Positions 1 to 11,937 of a DNA stretch of 64,000 bases are shown here, piece after piece. The notes below the pieces were generated by a model, which was not told the DNA's origin, searched no databases, and saw nothing but the letters and a program-made list of their open reading frames with translations. The DNA comes from Carnegiea gigantea (Eukaryota; Streptophyta; Magnoliopsida; Caryophyllales; Cactaceae): contig JAKOGI010000140.1 in assembly GCA_029747015.1 (NCBI GenBank), positions 741,133 to 805,132 of the forward strand. Reading direction: 5' to 3'. The translations under genes and the position numbers were made by a program. Every line of letters starts with the position of its first letter. Position 1 is the stretch's first letter.

Positions 1-99
1 TTAATTTAAACTGTTAATTTTAAATTTTCACTCCTTTTTTTAAAATTAATTTGGCTATTCGAGATACCAAATGTTAATTTACACGTAATTGTATGTTTA

Positions 100-388
100 G
101 GCCCGGTTCTTTTCGTTGGCAAATTCTAATTTATCAATTTCAACCAACTTCAATCCACTTCAACAACTTCAATAAAAAAATACCCAATTCAATCAATTTC
201 AGCCCCCTTTCCACTATTTTAATTTTTAATATACTTCTACCCATCTTATAAAAAAAATTCAACCCATTTCAATCTACTTTAATTTAACCCAGTTCAATAA
301 TAGAATATCCACTTCAACCCATTTCAACTAATCTTAACCAACTTTACCCATTTTTCAACCCATATTTTTTAACGAAAAGAACAGGTCC
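100..388. mobile_element. MITE, PIF/Harbinger-like, TTCAACC-repeat family
   Basis: The ends form an imperfect inverted repeat (GGCCCGGTTCTTTTCGTT and its partner AACGAAAAGAACAGGTCC), flanked by TTA at 97-99 and 389-391. The interior is a degenerate array of TTCAACCCA-like words. No coding capacity. The same termini and interior recur at 18141, 19308, 28731, 32947, 46092 and 51801. The superfamily is inferred from the 3-bp duplication and the GG..CTGTT termini. Confidence 0.8.
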
Positions 389-439
389 TTAGTCTTATTT
401 TTTAATAATTACAAACACTTGAATAATATAGAATTTAGT

Positions 440-620
440 AATTTTTTTTTAAAGTGAAGTTTTGGTTTCGGTTAACCAAATTTTGAACGGACGAATCAAA
501 ACCGAAACCGAACACAAAATTTTTTCGCGAATTTTTCAAAAAAATCGAACCGATTAGCCAATTTTTCGGTTTGATTTTTCGGTTCAATTTTTCAATTTCG
601 GACTTTTTTGCTCACCCCTA
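440..620. mobile_element. hAT-like MITE remnant, one end only
   Basis: The interior is rich in CGGTTT/CCGAAA words and the right end reads TTTGCTCACCCCTA, a terminal sequence common in plant hAT MITEs. No matching left terminus is found, so the copy looks truncated on its left side. Confidence 0.45.
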
Positions 621-3011
621 TCGCTCACACGCTGCCCAAGAAACTTCCCAGGAGGTCACTTTTCCTTAGATTTCTCCTCAGCATTGCTGTGAAGTTTTTA
701 CGAATGGCTTCAAGAAAAGAAAAGTACACCTTTAATGATATAAGTAGTCAATTCAAATCATTTAAGCCACACTCAAAAAATTACAATTTATGTGTGTGTG
801 TATATATATAGACAATAAATTTTATATTATTCGTAACTAATGAATTCTTCCTTTTTCTTAGAAAAACAAAAGATCTAGTACATACCCAAGGCAATTTGAA
901 ACGTGGATATGTTTTTTAGGAGTCTAGATGAACTAAAAAGAGGAAAGTGTGATTTAAAATTTGAATATAATATGCAGTAGAAAAATTTGGTGATGATGAT
1001 AGACAATTAGCTCGGTAAGTGATCTCACAATTGGCACATAGTTATTCTTTTTTAAGTGCATACGTAATTATAGGTGGATGTGATCAGAGACTTCTAAATT
1101 TCTAATTATATATGTTAGATAATTCTTATTTAAAATTTGATCAAATAAGTTACTCCAGTGGATAATTGAAGACACTTCAAAATAATTATAGTTTCTTGCT
1201 AGCTTGGAATATGTAATTTGCTGCAAATGTCTAGCACAAGTGTCTGGGTAAAAATTGCATCCAACGTAACTAATTTTAGCATGTGAAGAAATATTGTTTT
1301 CACTTTAAGTTAGTGCTATACCAAAGAATTACTGAATCGGAATACCTAATTTGACTTGTTGAATACAGAATTAATGCAAAAATATGCAAATATTACAGCA
1401 CTATTAACGTAAGTAAAGACTCAACTCAAATGAAAATATGCAAAAATATGAATTAGAAAAAAATTTCTTAAATTTAAAATATATAATTTTATGCGATAGC
1501 TATAGCGTCTCATAACACGAAAAACATATTTGAGAAATAGCTAAATGCAATAAGTTTTGCATGTCATTTTTGACAGGTAACTATTTGTCCTTGTTTGCTT
1601 AATGTTATCCCCTATTAACTAGCTAGGGTTATCAAAAGGGAGAGAAATAATCAAGTATCTGAGTCCCCTCCTTAATTTGTTATGGAGATATCTTGTTGGC
1701 TGAGTCCCCAGATTACAACACCATGCCATGTCACTGATTTTTAGATATAAGGAAGAAAAGACCAACACATAGGCTTAATGAATGAATAACTTATTTTAAC
1801 TCGGCAGCTTTTATATTAAGGTTCCGGGTCTATAGATCTAAGACATGCCCAAGTGAATAAATCAGAATGCTCAAGTAGATATAACAAAATGCTTAACTCC
1901 ATGAATGAGCTTAGGATAGAATAATCAAAAAACAAAATGAGTGATGAAATCATGAAAACACCAAAATATCACCAAAAAAGATTTCCATCTCCCAACTAAA
2001 ATCAACATAGATCCAGTAAAATGAAGCTGAAATCGAAGAGAGAACATCAAAAATGACAGCACCAAAAAAAAAAAAAGAAAAAAAGTGGTAAGCCCAAGTC
2101 CATAGACCCGAGCTTATAATATAATTTGTACTCCTGACCGCCCCCAGTTAAAAAAAGAGAAAAGTATTTCCTTTCAGCACCAAAATAGTTTTCCAATTCT
2201 TTTTTTTTTTTGAAATATCGATTGGATTTTTTTGGGTGGGGAGTTTAAAATTTGGAGTTTCTGATCTGTTTTATTGAGTAAATTAAATGTTTTATACTCA
2301 CACGGTTTGAGAAAAATCAGACTCTGATTTTCTTGTAACCTTTTTTTTCCAAAAAATAAAGCATTACCATTGCTAACATTTTACCAAAAAAATTGTGGGC
2401 TCTTATTAACTGGACTATTTTCTTAAAATAACTTCTTTGCTAATCAATCCCTTATTGATTTAAGATTGAAATTGATATCATTTGAATTTTTGCAGTAGAG
2501 TTTAATATAAATTTACTCTCTGTTTGAACTTTATGACTTTTGAATAGCTTTCTACTGTAACAGGAAGCGTAAAAGTCAATATAAACGAAACTCGAACCAA
2601 ATTTATGGTAATAATTTTTAAAAATCTAACTAATTGAACTACTTGATGTCAACTTAATTTTTGAATAGATAAGAATAGACAAGACTGATAATGATTTTCG
2701 ATATGGGAGAAAAAGATAGAAAAGGAAAGAAATGAATTCACGCCACACGTAACGGGATAGCAAAATCAAGTAGGAGCTAAATTAAGAAAGAAGTTGACTG
2801 AAAATTGACCGCCATATTTGGTTGAGTTGGTCAATAGAACAAAACAGATTAAAATTATTGTAAGCTGATAATGATTAATTAATCCCAATTTTACGGCTCC
2901 CCGTTTTGACCCGCCTTCACTCACCTTTGTTTGCATGATAAGTCTCGCAGTCAAATGACGTCAGTTTTATCTTTCAGTGGAAATTTTTGAGGTTTAAGGC
3001 GTGTTCTGTAA
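621..3011. other. AT-rich intergenic DNA, no gene seen
   Basis: Short open frames only, none with recognisable protein character. There are homopolymer A and T runs (for example near 2060 and 2200) but no terminal-repeat structure that I can support. Confidence 0.6.
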
Positions 3012-3019
3012 AATCACTA

Positions 3020-3275
3020 CTAGTACGGATTGAGTTTGGATTAGATAAATCAGATAATATTACAATTTAACAAGAAATTGATATCCATATTCGATTTTTT
3101 TGGATCGGATAATTCGGAGAAGGCTAAATTCGGGTCAAAATCGAATTCGGATAATAAAAATATAAAAAGGGGTGTGTCCGGATTGAAAATTCTGACGAAG
3201 AATTCATGACTATATCCGGTTTTTTCGGGTCGGACAAATTTAGGTATTCGGATCGGATAAATTTTTGCCAGCTCT
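3020..3275. mobile_element. Short hAT-like MITE with 8-bp duplication
   Basis: AATCACTA occurs at 3012-3019 and again at 3276-3283. The right end GCCAGCTCT and the interior TTCGGGTCGGA/GGATCGGAT words match the hAT element at 18549. The left end is a poor mate of the right end, so it has diverged or been trimmed. Confidence 0.5.
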
Positions 3276-3296
3276 AATCACTAAGTCATTCAGTAA

Positions 3297-3930
3297 GGGT
3301 GTGTTTGGTGGGGGGAAAATTATTTTTCGAAAAATAATTTTCTGTGGAAAATGTTTTTCCAAGAAAAATAATTTTCCACTTACATTTTATGCTATTTGGT
3401 GGGAGGAGCGAAAATCATTTTCTTTGCGTTTCATTTTCTGCTGCTCAGTAGAATGAAAAACTATTTTGAAGACAATAACTTTCAATTGTTTGCTACTAAT
3501 AGGTTAAGCTAATAGATAACCAGTTAATTTAGTCATCAAACAAGTCTTACAAAGTCATAATAATATTTTTGTTTTACTTAACCTAGAAAGGGGAGAAAAA
3601 AAGGGGGGTTCATAGAGAGAGAAAGAGAGGGGGGGGAGAGAGCACACTCAACCCTAAGTCATGGCTATTCTGAAAATGCGAGAGGTAAGGGGGAAACAGA
3701 AAATGAGATAAAGAGAAGCAAAGAAAGAGAACGAAAATCGGGCCTGAAACTGAAATAGCAGAAAGTTAGAAAATGATTTTTCTCACTTTTTCAAAGGAAA
3801 ACAATTTCGCTCCCATGGGGTGAAATGATTTTCTCCTGAAAATGAGTTTTTCCTCCGCTTTTTACCAAACAACGTAAAATAGAAAAATTATTTTTCAAGA
3901 AAATGATATTTTCTCCTACCAAACACACCC
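3297..3930. mobile_element. MITE, PIF/Harbinger-like (GGGTGTGTTTGGT ends)
   Basis: Terminal inverted repeats GGGTGTGTTTGGTGG and CCTACCAAACACACCC are flanked by TAA at 3294-3296 and 3931-3933. The subterminal regions are also inverted copies, rich in AAAATTATTTTTC/GAAAAATAATTTT, so the ends can fold back. A purine stretch (GAGAGAGGGG) lies near 3600-3640. A related element is at 29426. Confidence 0.8.
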
Positions 3931-3933
3931 TAA

Positions 3934-4879
3934 ATAAATATTGAGGTGCTGTCAAATGAAAAGTTAGCTTATAAGATTGACGCAAATATTCTTCTATAAT
4001 AAATAAACAAATTACACTCTAATAAATTGAATTGAGAAAATCACCTCGTCAGGCAATTAAACATGACTCAATCCGAGCTTTTACAAAACCAAAAAAAAAA
4101 AAAAAAATGTCGACAATTCCTTATGATGTACATATCAATGATGACTCGTCAAGATCCCGTGGCTTTTTAACAGTACATTAGTTACATTTGTAATTGCCAT
4201 ACAACGTAAGCTACCATACACACATGACATGGCATAAGTAATGGCCTCAATATTTTTTTTTAAAAAAAAAAAATCTGATTTTGATTAATATTAATGATTG
4301 TCAAAGCAAAGTGTAAAGCTAGTATTGGGAGTTTCCCCGAGAGAACTCTCCATCACATTGAATTATTCTCCACGAAAATTTGTCACCCCTCATAATTAAT
4401 TTGTCCCATTATAATGATTGATCACTTTGGTAAGCCCCATCCATGAACACCACATCTCTTCAGATTCCTTGCGGACAATCATTCACAGCCGAGGTGATTC
4501 CTCAAAGGTCAAACCAAAGAAATAATGATTGTAATAAGCTAAATAATAAATATCTTATTATAAAATACTTTTAATGTCGTATTTTAATAAAAAATGATAG
4601 GATTAAATAGTTGAATGATATTATAATTTATAAATTGTGCAAAAAAAATGTTTATCCCCAAATTTTCATATTTATAAAATACATATTCGTGGATAGGATA
4701 AGTTAATTGACTAGAGTGTCATTTGTACTCACGGTATGCATGGCTAACAAATACTCCTATTATAGCTTTATAATCCGTAATGGAATTATAATTATTATAA
4801 ATTTGGTGATCTTAAATCATAAAACACATTAATTTAAGTTAAAATAAGATATTTAAGAATGTTTGACAGTAAGAGAGAG

Positions 4880-4923
<44 letters not shown>

Positions 4924-5707
4924 TAATGCAATAATAATTAATTTTAATTTCTTTAAAAATAATTAAGATTCAAGACTAGTGGAAGCCTGCAAGACTCAAA
5001 TTTCAGAGCCAAGTTGCAGAGAAACCCAAGTTGGAAAAATTTTAAATCACTGGGCCACGTAATAGCTGTCTTCTTGCTTTTTTTAGTTCATCTTTTTTGT
5101 AATTTCTGACTTTTTAAAAAACTATAATGTTATCTTCTGAATTTTTTAACGTTTCTTTACTCTGTAGTTGGTGGCTAGACCCGGATCGTGTTACAAATTT
5201 TCATTTTAGTTGAATTGTTAAGATTACTATTGATCCCTTGTATTATCTTTCGTGACTCAATTCAGGCAAGATGGGAAAAAAAAATAAAATTGTGTAGAAT
5301 AATGGAAAAGGTATTGCTTGGATAATCCCCCCAAAAAAAAAAAACAGTGGAAGTGGAACATCCAATATACGGATCCTAATTGTCGGGGGGGGGGGAATTC
5401 TAGTATATAGGTGCATGGGTACATCGATATAGGTAAAAACACAACCGAATGAGGAAGTTGTTATGAGAGAAGGGAGTTTACCTTCAAGTGATTATAATCA
5501 TTCAACAAGGTAGACTGTAATCAGGAAGGTGTGATGATGAAAATAGTGAAATTATTGGACGTACGATTTAAGGAGAGTGTTTTGACTCTTTATTCCCCCC
5601 TCCCCCCCTTTGTTATCTAACATAATAATTTCTTATTCTCGACTGATTTTGATACGATTCTTACTCAGACTTACATAAAGCATATATAGCTTAATTTTTG
5701 AAACTAA
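3934..5707. other. Intergenic DNA, no gene seen
   Basis: No credible coding frame. It contains the (AT)n tract annotated separately and short homopolymer runs, with no clear transposon ends. Confidence 0.55.
4884..4921. repeat. (AT)n microsatellite
   Basis: About 19 uninterrupted AT dinucleotides, preceded directly by a short (GA)n tract. Confidence 0.95.
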
Positions 5708-5723
5708 CCCATTATGCATTTGA

Positions 5724-5845
5724 GCCTTGGAATCATCAACTGACAAAGTCGGGTTAGGCCGCTTACAATTCACCCCTTGGGATGGGACCTTTCCTCAAAC
5801 CCTGTGTGAACGTAGGATGCTTGTACACTGGACTGTCCTTTTTAG
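5724..5845 (+). mobile_element. 5'-truncated Au-type SINE
   Basis: The sequence has the Au SINE 3' layout: TTAGGCCGCTTACAATTCAC, then a GGGACCTTTCCTCAAACCC segment, then a TGTACACTGGACTGTCCTTTT end. A perfect 16-bp duplication, CCCATTATGCATTTGA, lies at 5708-5723 and 5846-5861, as expected for LINE-machinery insertion. The tRNA-like head with boxes A and B is missing. The duplication flanks the truncated form, so truncation happened at insertion. Confidence 0.85.
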
Positions 5846-6149
5846 CCCATTATGCATTTGACCGAAATCCCAATTCTAATAGAAGTACTAATTCAGATCC
5901 TAGCTAGTTGACATACATTATGCAATCTTCTAAGAATCTCGGCTTCAAGCACTATATTAAGAATCCAAGTAAAATATATTTTATTCCTTTTTTCCTCTAG
6001 ATTTGAAGCCCTCAGCTGCTATTTTTTGCATAGCTCTGACAGTATATGAGCATCTCTCTATCTCTCTAAAAAGGGGTGGCTCAAGTGATTATAAGCATTT
6101 AAAATTACTTTTAGCCGCCTCCAAAGTAATCATAGGTACATATAATTGG

Positions 6150-6151
<2 letters not shown>

Positions 6152-6205
<54 letters not shown>
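6152..6205. repeat. (TA)n microsatellite
   Basis: About 27 uninterrupted TA dinucleotides. Confidence 0.97.
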
Positions 6206-6208
<3 letters not shown>

Positions 6209-6524
6209 GAAAAATGCGCACCAAAAGAATAACCTTTTTGTATTAATTCTTAAATATATTGGATTGGAAGCACTCATCACACAAAGCCAAAATGAGTTAG
6301 AGTTGCAGCATGTTGATGTTGTTTGAGATCACATGTACTTTTTGAGAATTGAGATGATCTGTTTTCATGGTTGTGTTTGATTATTAGCTATATTGATAAT
6401 CACTTTGGAAGTGGTGAGGCCCATGAAATGCTGCCTTCTCCCCCCTCCCCCCTCTACTTTTCCCGCGTGATTTCTTGTCTAGTCTCTTACCTAAAGTCAT
6501 CTAACTGGCTATCCATATGCATGG

Positions 6525-6600
6525 ACGGTGAACAGTACGTAGCGCATTATCCGATTGTTGAAGATTTGAGTTCAAATCCTGCGTACCTATGACACATACA
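6525..6600 (+). mobile_element. Possible tRNA-derived SINE head
   Basis: GAGTTCAAATCC fits a pol III box B, but the expected box A about 35 bases upstream is weak. It could not form a tRNA cloverleaf. No target duplication was found. Confidence 0.3.
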
Positions 6601-6766
6601 TTTCAATCTGAAAGAAAAGATGGCCCTTAGTCACTTTGCTAATGGCCATTCGAGATCATTTATTTGGTACATAGCCATGTCAATCGATATAACATAATGC
6701 TAACTATGAAAGAATTTGTACTCATAATGTCTCCTCAGCATCTAAGTGACCAGGAATAGGAACCCA

Positions 6767-7357
6767 TAGAGTTGGGTAATAGGTCGTGTCGGGTCGGGTT
6801 CGTGTTCGTGTCGAACTTAAACGGGTTGAGAATTCCTCAACCTGAACCTAACCCGTTGATTAAACGGGTTGAAAAATCTTGACCTGTACCTATTTAATTT
6901 TTAAATGGGTTGACCCGCTTAACCCGTTTAAGATAAACAGGTCAAGTTCAATCGTTTAATTGACTATTTACGCATTTAATATCTTCAACTAATACGTAAT
7001 TGCAGTGTTAAAAATTAAGTTTACAAATCACATTAAATAATCACTCTTTGAAATTTCCCAAATTCGTCATAATTCATAATTTCTAAAAATTTTTATATTC
7101 TTAATCATCTAATAAAAAGTAAATGGATAAATAAAAAATGACAAAATGAGTTGACTTATTTAACTCATTTAATTAAACGGGTTAAATAGGTACTTTTTCG
7201 TGTCGAGAATCTCGACCTGAACGTAACCCATTTAATTAAACTGGCTGAACGTATCAACCCATTCAATTAAACGGGTTGAAAATTTATACCCAAATCCACT
7301 TAACTTCGTGTTGGGTTCGGGTCGGTAATCGTTTCGGGTCAGCTTTTCCCAGCTGTA
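6767..7357. mobile_element. hAT-type MITE (TAGAGTTGGG ends)
   Basis: A perfect 8-bp duplication GGAACCCA lies at 6759-6766 and 7358-7365. The termini TAGAGTTGGG and CCCAGCTGTA are imperfect inverted repeats. The interior is built of AACGGGTTGA and GGGTCGGGTTCG words in both orientations. There is no transposase frame, so it is non-autonomous. Confidence 0.85.
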
Positions 7358-7365
7358 GGAACCCA

Positions 7366-10300
7366 TAATAGTAAGCAAAGCATTGTTAATAAAAAGGAGA
7401 GCCTTGTTAATAAACCTAATAATAAGGACGACATTAGTCCTAATTCATTAGATTTCAAGTTCAATTTTCCACCCTCTTATATATAATACAAGATTTGTCA
7501 CACTGTTACTATAATAATTGACTTTTGGCATTGTTTTAGGAATCACTTTAACCATTATTTTCTTACAAAATGCACATGGATTATTAGAGAGATCCAAGGG
7601 CTCAATTGGGTCAATACCAATGACAACAAATGCAATGAGGTTCGTTCTAAAATCATTTGGTAATAAGAAAAGTTGCCCACTACTCTTCTATTATGGTCCT
7701 TCTCTTTTTAGATTTTCGATGTGCGATTCCAACTCATGTGTAACATCTTAATTCATAACAATCTCATTCTCACACACATAAGTTTCTTCCAAACTACATC
7801 CACAAGCTCCCTCTCGAGCTGAAGATTTTACCAAGATGTCAAGTCATCGTCAAGACAACACCCGCACTATATATATCCACAGAGTCCACTTGCCACTCTA
7901 CACTAGGTCTCGATACCCACTTTATTCTAAGATACAACCATGCACGCTATGTGTTCGTGGTGCTTTCCAATGATACCACCAAAGAGCTCACCCATGCCAT
8001 CGACCCACGCTGTAGCATACATTAGTTTCATGGTTAAGGTAAGCAACTAAATTTTTTCAGAGTAAATGTTGAGTTCTGTGATGCAAAGATTGAACAAATT
8101 GATCGCTAAGGTATCTCAGTAAAAGACATTTCCATTTCAAATTGAAAATAATTCATTTGTTACTTAGGTTTCTTGTTCTTACTGCCCACATCAACAAACA
8201 AAGCAAACTAATTTCTTTTAGAAATCTAAAGCATGAGAATTTAAAATTAATTAAACAATAAATTCATTAGGTTCCTTCTAGAAAAAAAAGGAGTGTAACA
8301 ATTCAAAATTAATTATCTAAGCAATTTTCCCCATCAAGCAATAACTAACCAGATTAAAAAAGACAGCTTGGAAATTCAGGGGGAGGGGGGCTGAGGAGTG
8401 TGGGGGGATTAAAACAAAACAAATGGGATATTAGGGTGCTTGGGGATTCAAACACGGGACAAGCAGCAACGTGCTGCCAAGATGAGGCGCTGCAAGCCTA
8501 CAGACCATCCAGGCGTCAACCGGACTTGCTGTGCGCAGGGTCGGAATAAACCTTATATATTTCATATTCTTTTGTTTTCCCCAGAATTTCTCATAAATAA
8601 ATTTTTTTTTTTCAAAAATCTTGGGTATCAAGTAACACCTATTGGGCCAACATAGCTCTGCCGTTGGCATACATGTTCCACTGGACGAACTACTATGTGT
8701 CATTCTACACCTTTTCACCCAGCCGAACTTATATCAGAACTTATACCACATGTGGGGAGATGCAAGGAGGGATCGAACCTAATTGAACTAGGAGCCATGA
8801 CGACAAATCCAAGTGATATTCCTTCCTAAGATCAATTGGCATTAGGATGAGTAGCCACTAGCTGGCTTGTATCATAATTCTCTCTCTTTTTAAACTCCAT
8901 ATGTGATACTTCAACTTATGTGTGATGTTGTCACAACAAGAATAGAAGAAATACATTTGGTCACAACTCGTCAAAAGTTCAAACTGACTCAAGGTCCATA
9001 AATATTGACCAAAACAAATCAAGTATGACAGACAGAAAAGTATTGTATTAAATTTTACGACTCATCCGTACCAAAAAAGGGGAAGAAAATCGTATACTAA
9101 GTTTGCAAACAACATAGCGAATCAGGGGGTACTTGCATTAGATCTCCATAAATAAAATTTTTGAGATCTGAGTCCGTTGAAAATGCTCGATTAATCTCCT
9201 ACTGCAACTTGCTAGACAACTTTTTGGTACTTTTTGGTTAATTAGTCTACAAGTAGTATGGATCTTATACTTGATGCAATCATTAATTAAGTTGTTAATG
9301 GGTGTATTAATCTCGGTCAAAAGACGTTTATATGCTTGAATTTGATTTATATAATCTTGGCTTTTGCCGCCTTCTAAAGATCATGCAGGTACAAAGCACT
9401 AGCTTACTTCATAGGATTAACTGGCCTTTGTAATGTTAACCCCACTCATGTGCACCACATTGTATATAATTTGACAACTTGCCATGCTTTAGATATCAAG
9501 GCAATTTAAGACTATATTTGATGGAAATTTATAAGTTTAACTTTTCAGTGCCGCCATATCAACTTCCTCCTCATATTTCTATATGCGAGGAAAATTCAGA
9601 GGTGGGATGGGAGAAACAAGATTTTATTAAAATATACGTATATCATCGAACGACCACTCGATAAAATATTCACTCTTCAGTATTGACTAATGTATATTTT
9701 GAAAGAAAAATAAGTCTAAAGACCTGTTTTGACAGGTTAGTCAAAGAAATATATGTATGTGTATAAAGGTGTCGTGTAAAGAATATATAAGCTTTCTCTT
9801 TTACTATTTGAATATTAAAACGCAATTTAATATGCTCAGATGTGATATAAAACTAATATATATTCTATCAAATTTGACAAAGAAGTATCTGTTAATAAAT
9901 TTAGTTTGAAGTAGTGATTAATTGGGTGTCTTGTTTTTTTATTGTAATAATTTTTGTAACTTCTCCACTTATCATTTGCCACTAAGCTATCTTAGGTTCA
10001 CCTCTTGAGATCCAAATTTTCATAATTGGAGAATGCTTAATAATCAAGATCGTGTCTATAATGAAAAGGTATTGGGATGTGCTAAACAAGCACATGCATG
10101 GCACAAATACATACGTTTCATTGTAAACGTCGATGCATGGAAAATCCCTATTTCTTTTTTCTCACGGGATGGTGGGGACAAAGGGAATAATCATAACGAA
10201 TAGTCACCTTCACTTTTTTTTTTAAATTTTTGGGTTTTTCTTTTTTTGGAGGGGATTAGTAGAGCTAATCCGCAATCCGTACTAAGAAGTGACCCTACAT

Positions 10301-10519
10301 TGTATTACCTTTAAGCCTTTCCTTTTTCTTTATATCAAAGATTAAAAAAAAAAAGAATATAGTAGTAGTACTAGCAGTCTTAACAATCGAAAGGTGACAT
10401 AAAATTCTGATTAAGACTGCATCTATTCCATCTACTTTATACAAATCAAGAAAAATAAACATTATTAACAATTAATTCAAAATCTCGCAATTATCATCAT
10501 GATTAACTTATAGGTTATA
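7366..10519. other. Intergenic DNA, no gene seen
   Basis: Open frames here are short and without family resemblance. Near 9980-9990 a minus-strand TAGCTTAGTGG word looks like an isolated SINE box A. A SINE-like fragment at 8440 is listed separately. Confidence 0.55.
8440..8560 (-). mobile_element. Possible tRNA-derived SINE fragment
   Basis: On the minus strand GTGTTTGAATCCCC resembles box B, with GATGGTCTGTAGG upstream as a poor box A. The block is GC-richer than its surroundings. Weak evidence; an unclassified repeat is as likely. Confidence 0.3.
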
Positions 10520-10692
10520 TTCGTTTTTTAAGTCTTAGATCCTCAATTTTATTGGAGTCAAGCTACCATTAGTCCAATAAAGGGTACATCTCTCCCATTG
10601 CAGATTTTCTTCATTCATAAGACTCGAACCCGAGACCTTACTTAAGGAAAAATAAATATCAAACCACTTAAACCAACTTGTGTTGGTACTTA
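10520..10692 (-). mobile_element. tRNA-derived SINE
   Basis: On the minus strand TTGGTTTAAGTGG (about 10664-10677) fits box A and GGGTTCGAGTC (about 10621-10632) fits box B, at normal tRNA-like spacing. The SINE body follows toward lower coordinates. The copia element at 10693 sits directly at its 5' side. SINE ends were not fixed because no target duplication was identified. Confidence 0.55.
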
Positions 10693-10901
10693 TATTGGAC
10701 ACATAATATTGTGATAATATATTGTATCACTTGTGGTATCATTCTGATTCTATTTTCCTTAGTTTGTCTATACATAGGAGTCTATCTTTAGTAAACTACA
10801 TCTTGTACAGCTGGATGTATCTTTTGCCTGATTTAATAAAAGGATGAGGGTGAGGAGAAGCACCCGGTGAGAAATTCTCTCCGAAGTCACCTAGTTTCTC
10901 A
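10693..10901 (+). repeat. 5' LTR of copia element
   Basis: 209 bp, begins TATTGGACAC and ends TAGTTTCTCA. Near its 3' part an AATAAAAGG word could be the polyadenylation signal. It pairs with 15952-16160. Confidence 0.95.
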
Positions 10902-10914
10902 TACTATCAGAGCT
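10902..10914 (+). other. Primer binding site (initiator Met tRNA)
   Basis: TACTATCAGAGCT directly abuts the LTR and differs at two bases from TGGTATCAGAGC, the complement of the plant initiator-Met tRNA 3' end. Confidence 0.85.
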
Positions 10915-10964
10915 TGGTTGATAAACAAAGTTCTTCACAAATTTTGTGAAATTAAAGCCAAAAC

Positions 10965-11876
10965 ATGAGTGACAAGAACAACCAGGATCAAGAAAAAGAA
11001 ACCAAGGCAGAGAAGCACAATATCAACCTTGACCTAACAGATCCCCAATCACCATACTACTTGTGTAGCTCGAATAGCCCGAGCAATATCATAAGTTCTG
11101 TAAGTCTTAATGGAAATAACTACTCAAATTGGAGCCGACTTACTATTAATGCTTTACAATCGAAGAACAAACTTGGATCTGTCGATGGAAGCATATCAAA
11201 GCCGCAAAATCTCTCACCAGAAGCTCATGCCTGGGAGAGATGTAACTCGATGGTCATAGCATGGCTTTATAACATCATTGACAAAAATATTCATGGCTAT
11301 ATTGCTTATGCTGAGACAGCCAGATAGATCTAGAATGATCTTGAAGAACAATATTCGCAAGGGAATGCAATCAGAATCCACCAACTCAAGACGGAATTGA
11401 CCTTGAAAACCAAAGGGAAACACAGCGTGGCTGAGTATTTCACTAATCTGAAGATTCTGTGTGATGAATTAGAAAATTATCAAGCTATAAGAAGTTGTAC
11501 CTGTGGTGCTGGGAAGGATATGAGCAGACATCTAGAAGAGGAAAACATACATCAATTCCTCATGGGGTTGGACTCAGACCTCTACGGCACGATACGATCC
11601 AACAGCTTCTCTCTAGAGCCACTTCCCAATTTGAACAAGGTTTATGCTTTCATCATTCAGTAGGAACGGCAACACGCTATGGCAAAAGGGATGGACAGTC
11701 GCAACATGGCAGAAGGGGCTGCATTCAAGGCGACAGCAAGTGTGAACAGGGGCGGCTGGAGCAATAATCAACCCAGAAACTCAGTTCGACCAAGGTGTGC
11801 CTACTATCACAAGGTTGGACATGAGAGAGACCAATGTTTCAAATTGGTGGGACATCCACCAAATTGGGGAAATTGA
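10965..11876 (+). pseudogene. copia gag (broken)
   Basis: Encodes the capsid-type polypeptide of the copia particle. It starts at the first ATG after the primer site. One frame runs throughout but is cut by TAG codons at 11325-11327, 11331-11333 and 11661-11663; the second lies where Trp is usual in this family. The N-terminal part has a NYSNW motif typical of plant copia gag, and the middle has HQFLMGLD. Near the end the zinc knuckle CAYYHKVGHERDQC has Tyr in place of the second Cys of CX2CX4HX4C. The frame closes with TGA at 11874-11876. Confidence 0.85.
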
Positions 11877-11937
11877 AGAGGTGTTCGGACAAATCAAAGA
11901 TGAGGAAGAGGAAATTTGAAGCTTTGGAGCAGTAAGA

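Larger units (their letters stand above)
5862..6758. other. Intergenic DNA, no gene seen
   Basis: The 107-codon open frame across 6003-6326 is produced largely by a (TA)n tract read as Ile-Tyr repeats and is not a gene. Apart from that tract and a possible SINE fragment, nothing is recognised. Confidence 0.6.

Noticed and set aside
608..811. 67-codon frame near the left end
   Set aside because: It starts in the tail of a hAT-like MITE remnant and ends in a TG/TA repeat; no conserved features.
10621..10680. Candidate tRNA gene on the minus strand
   Set aside because: Boxes A and B are present but no acceptor stem or cloverleaf can be drawn, and a SINE body follows; the other box-B sites fail the same way.
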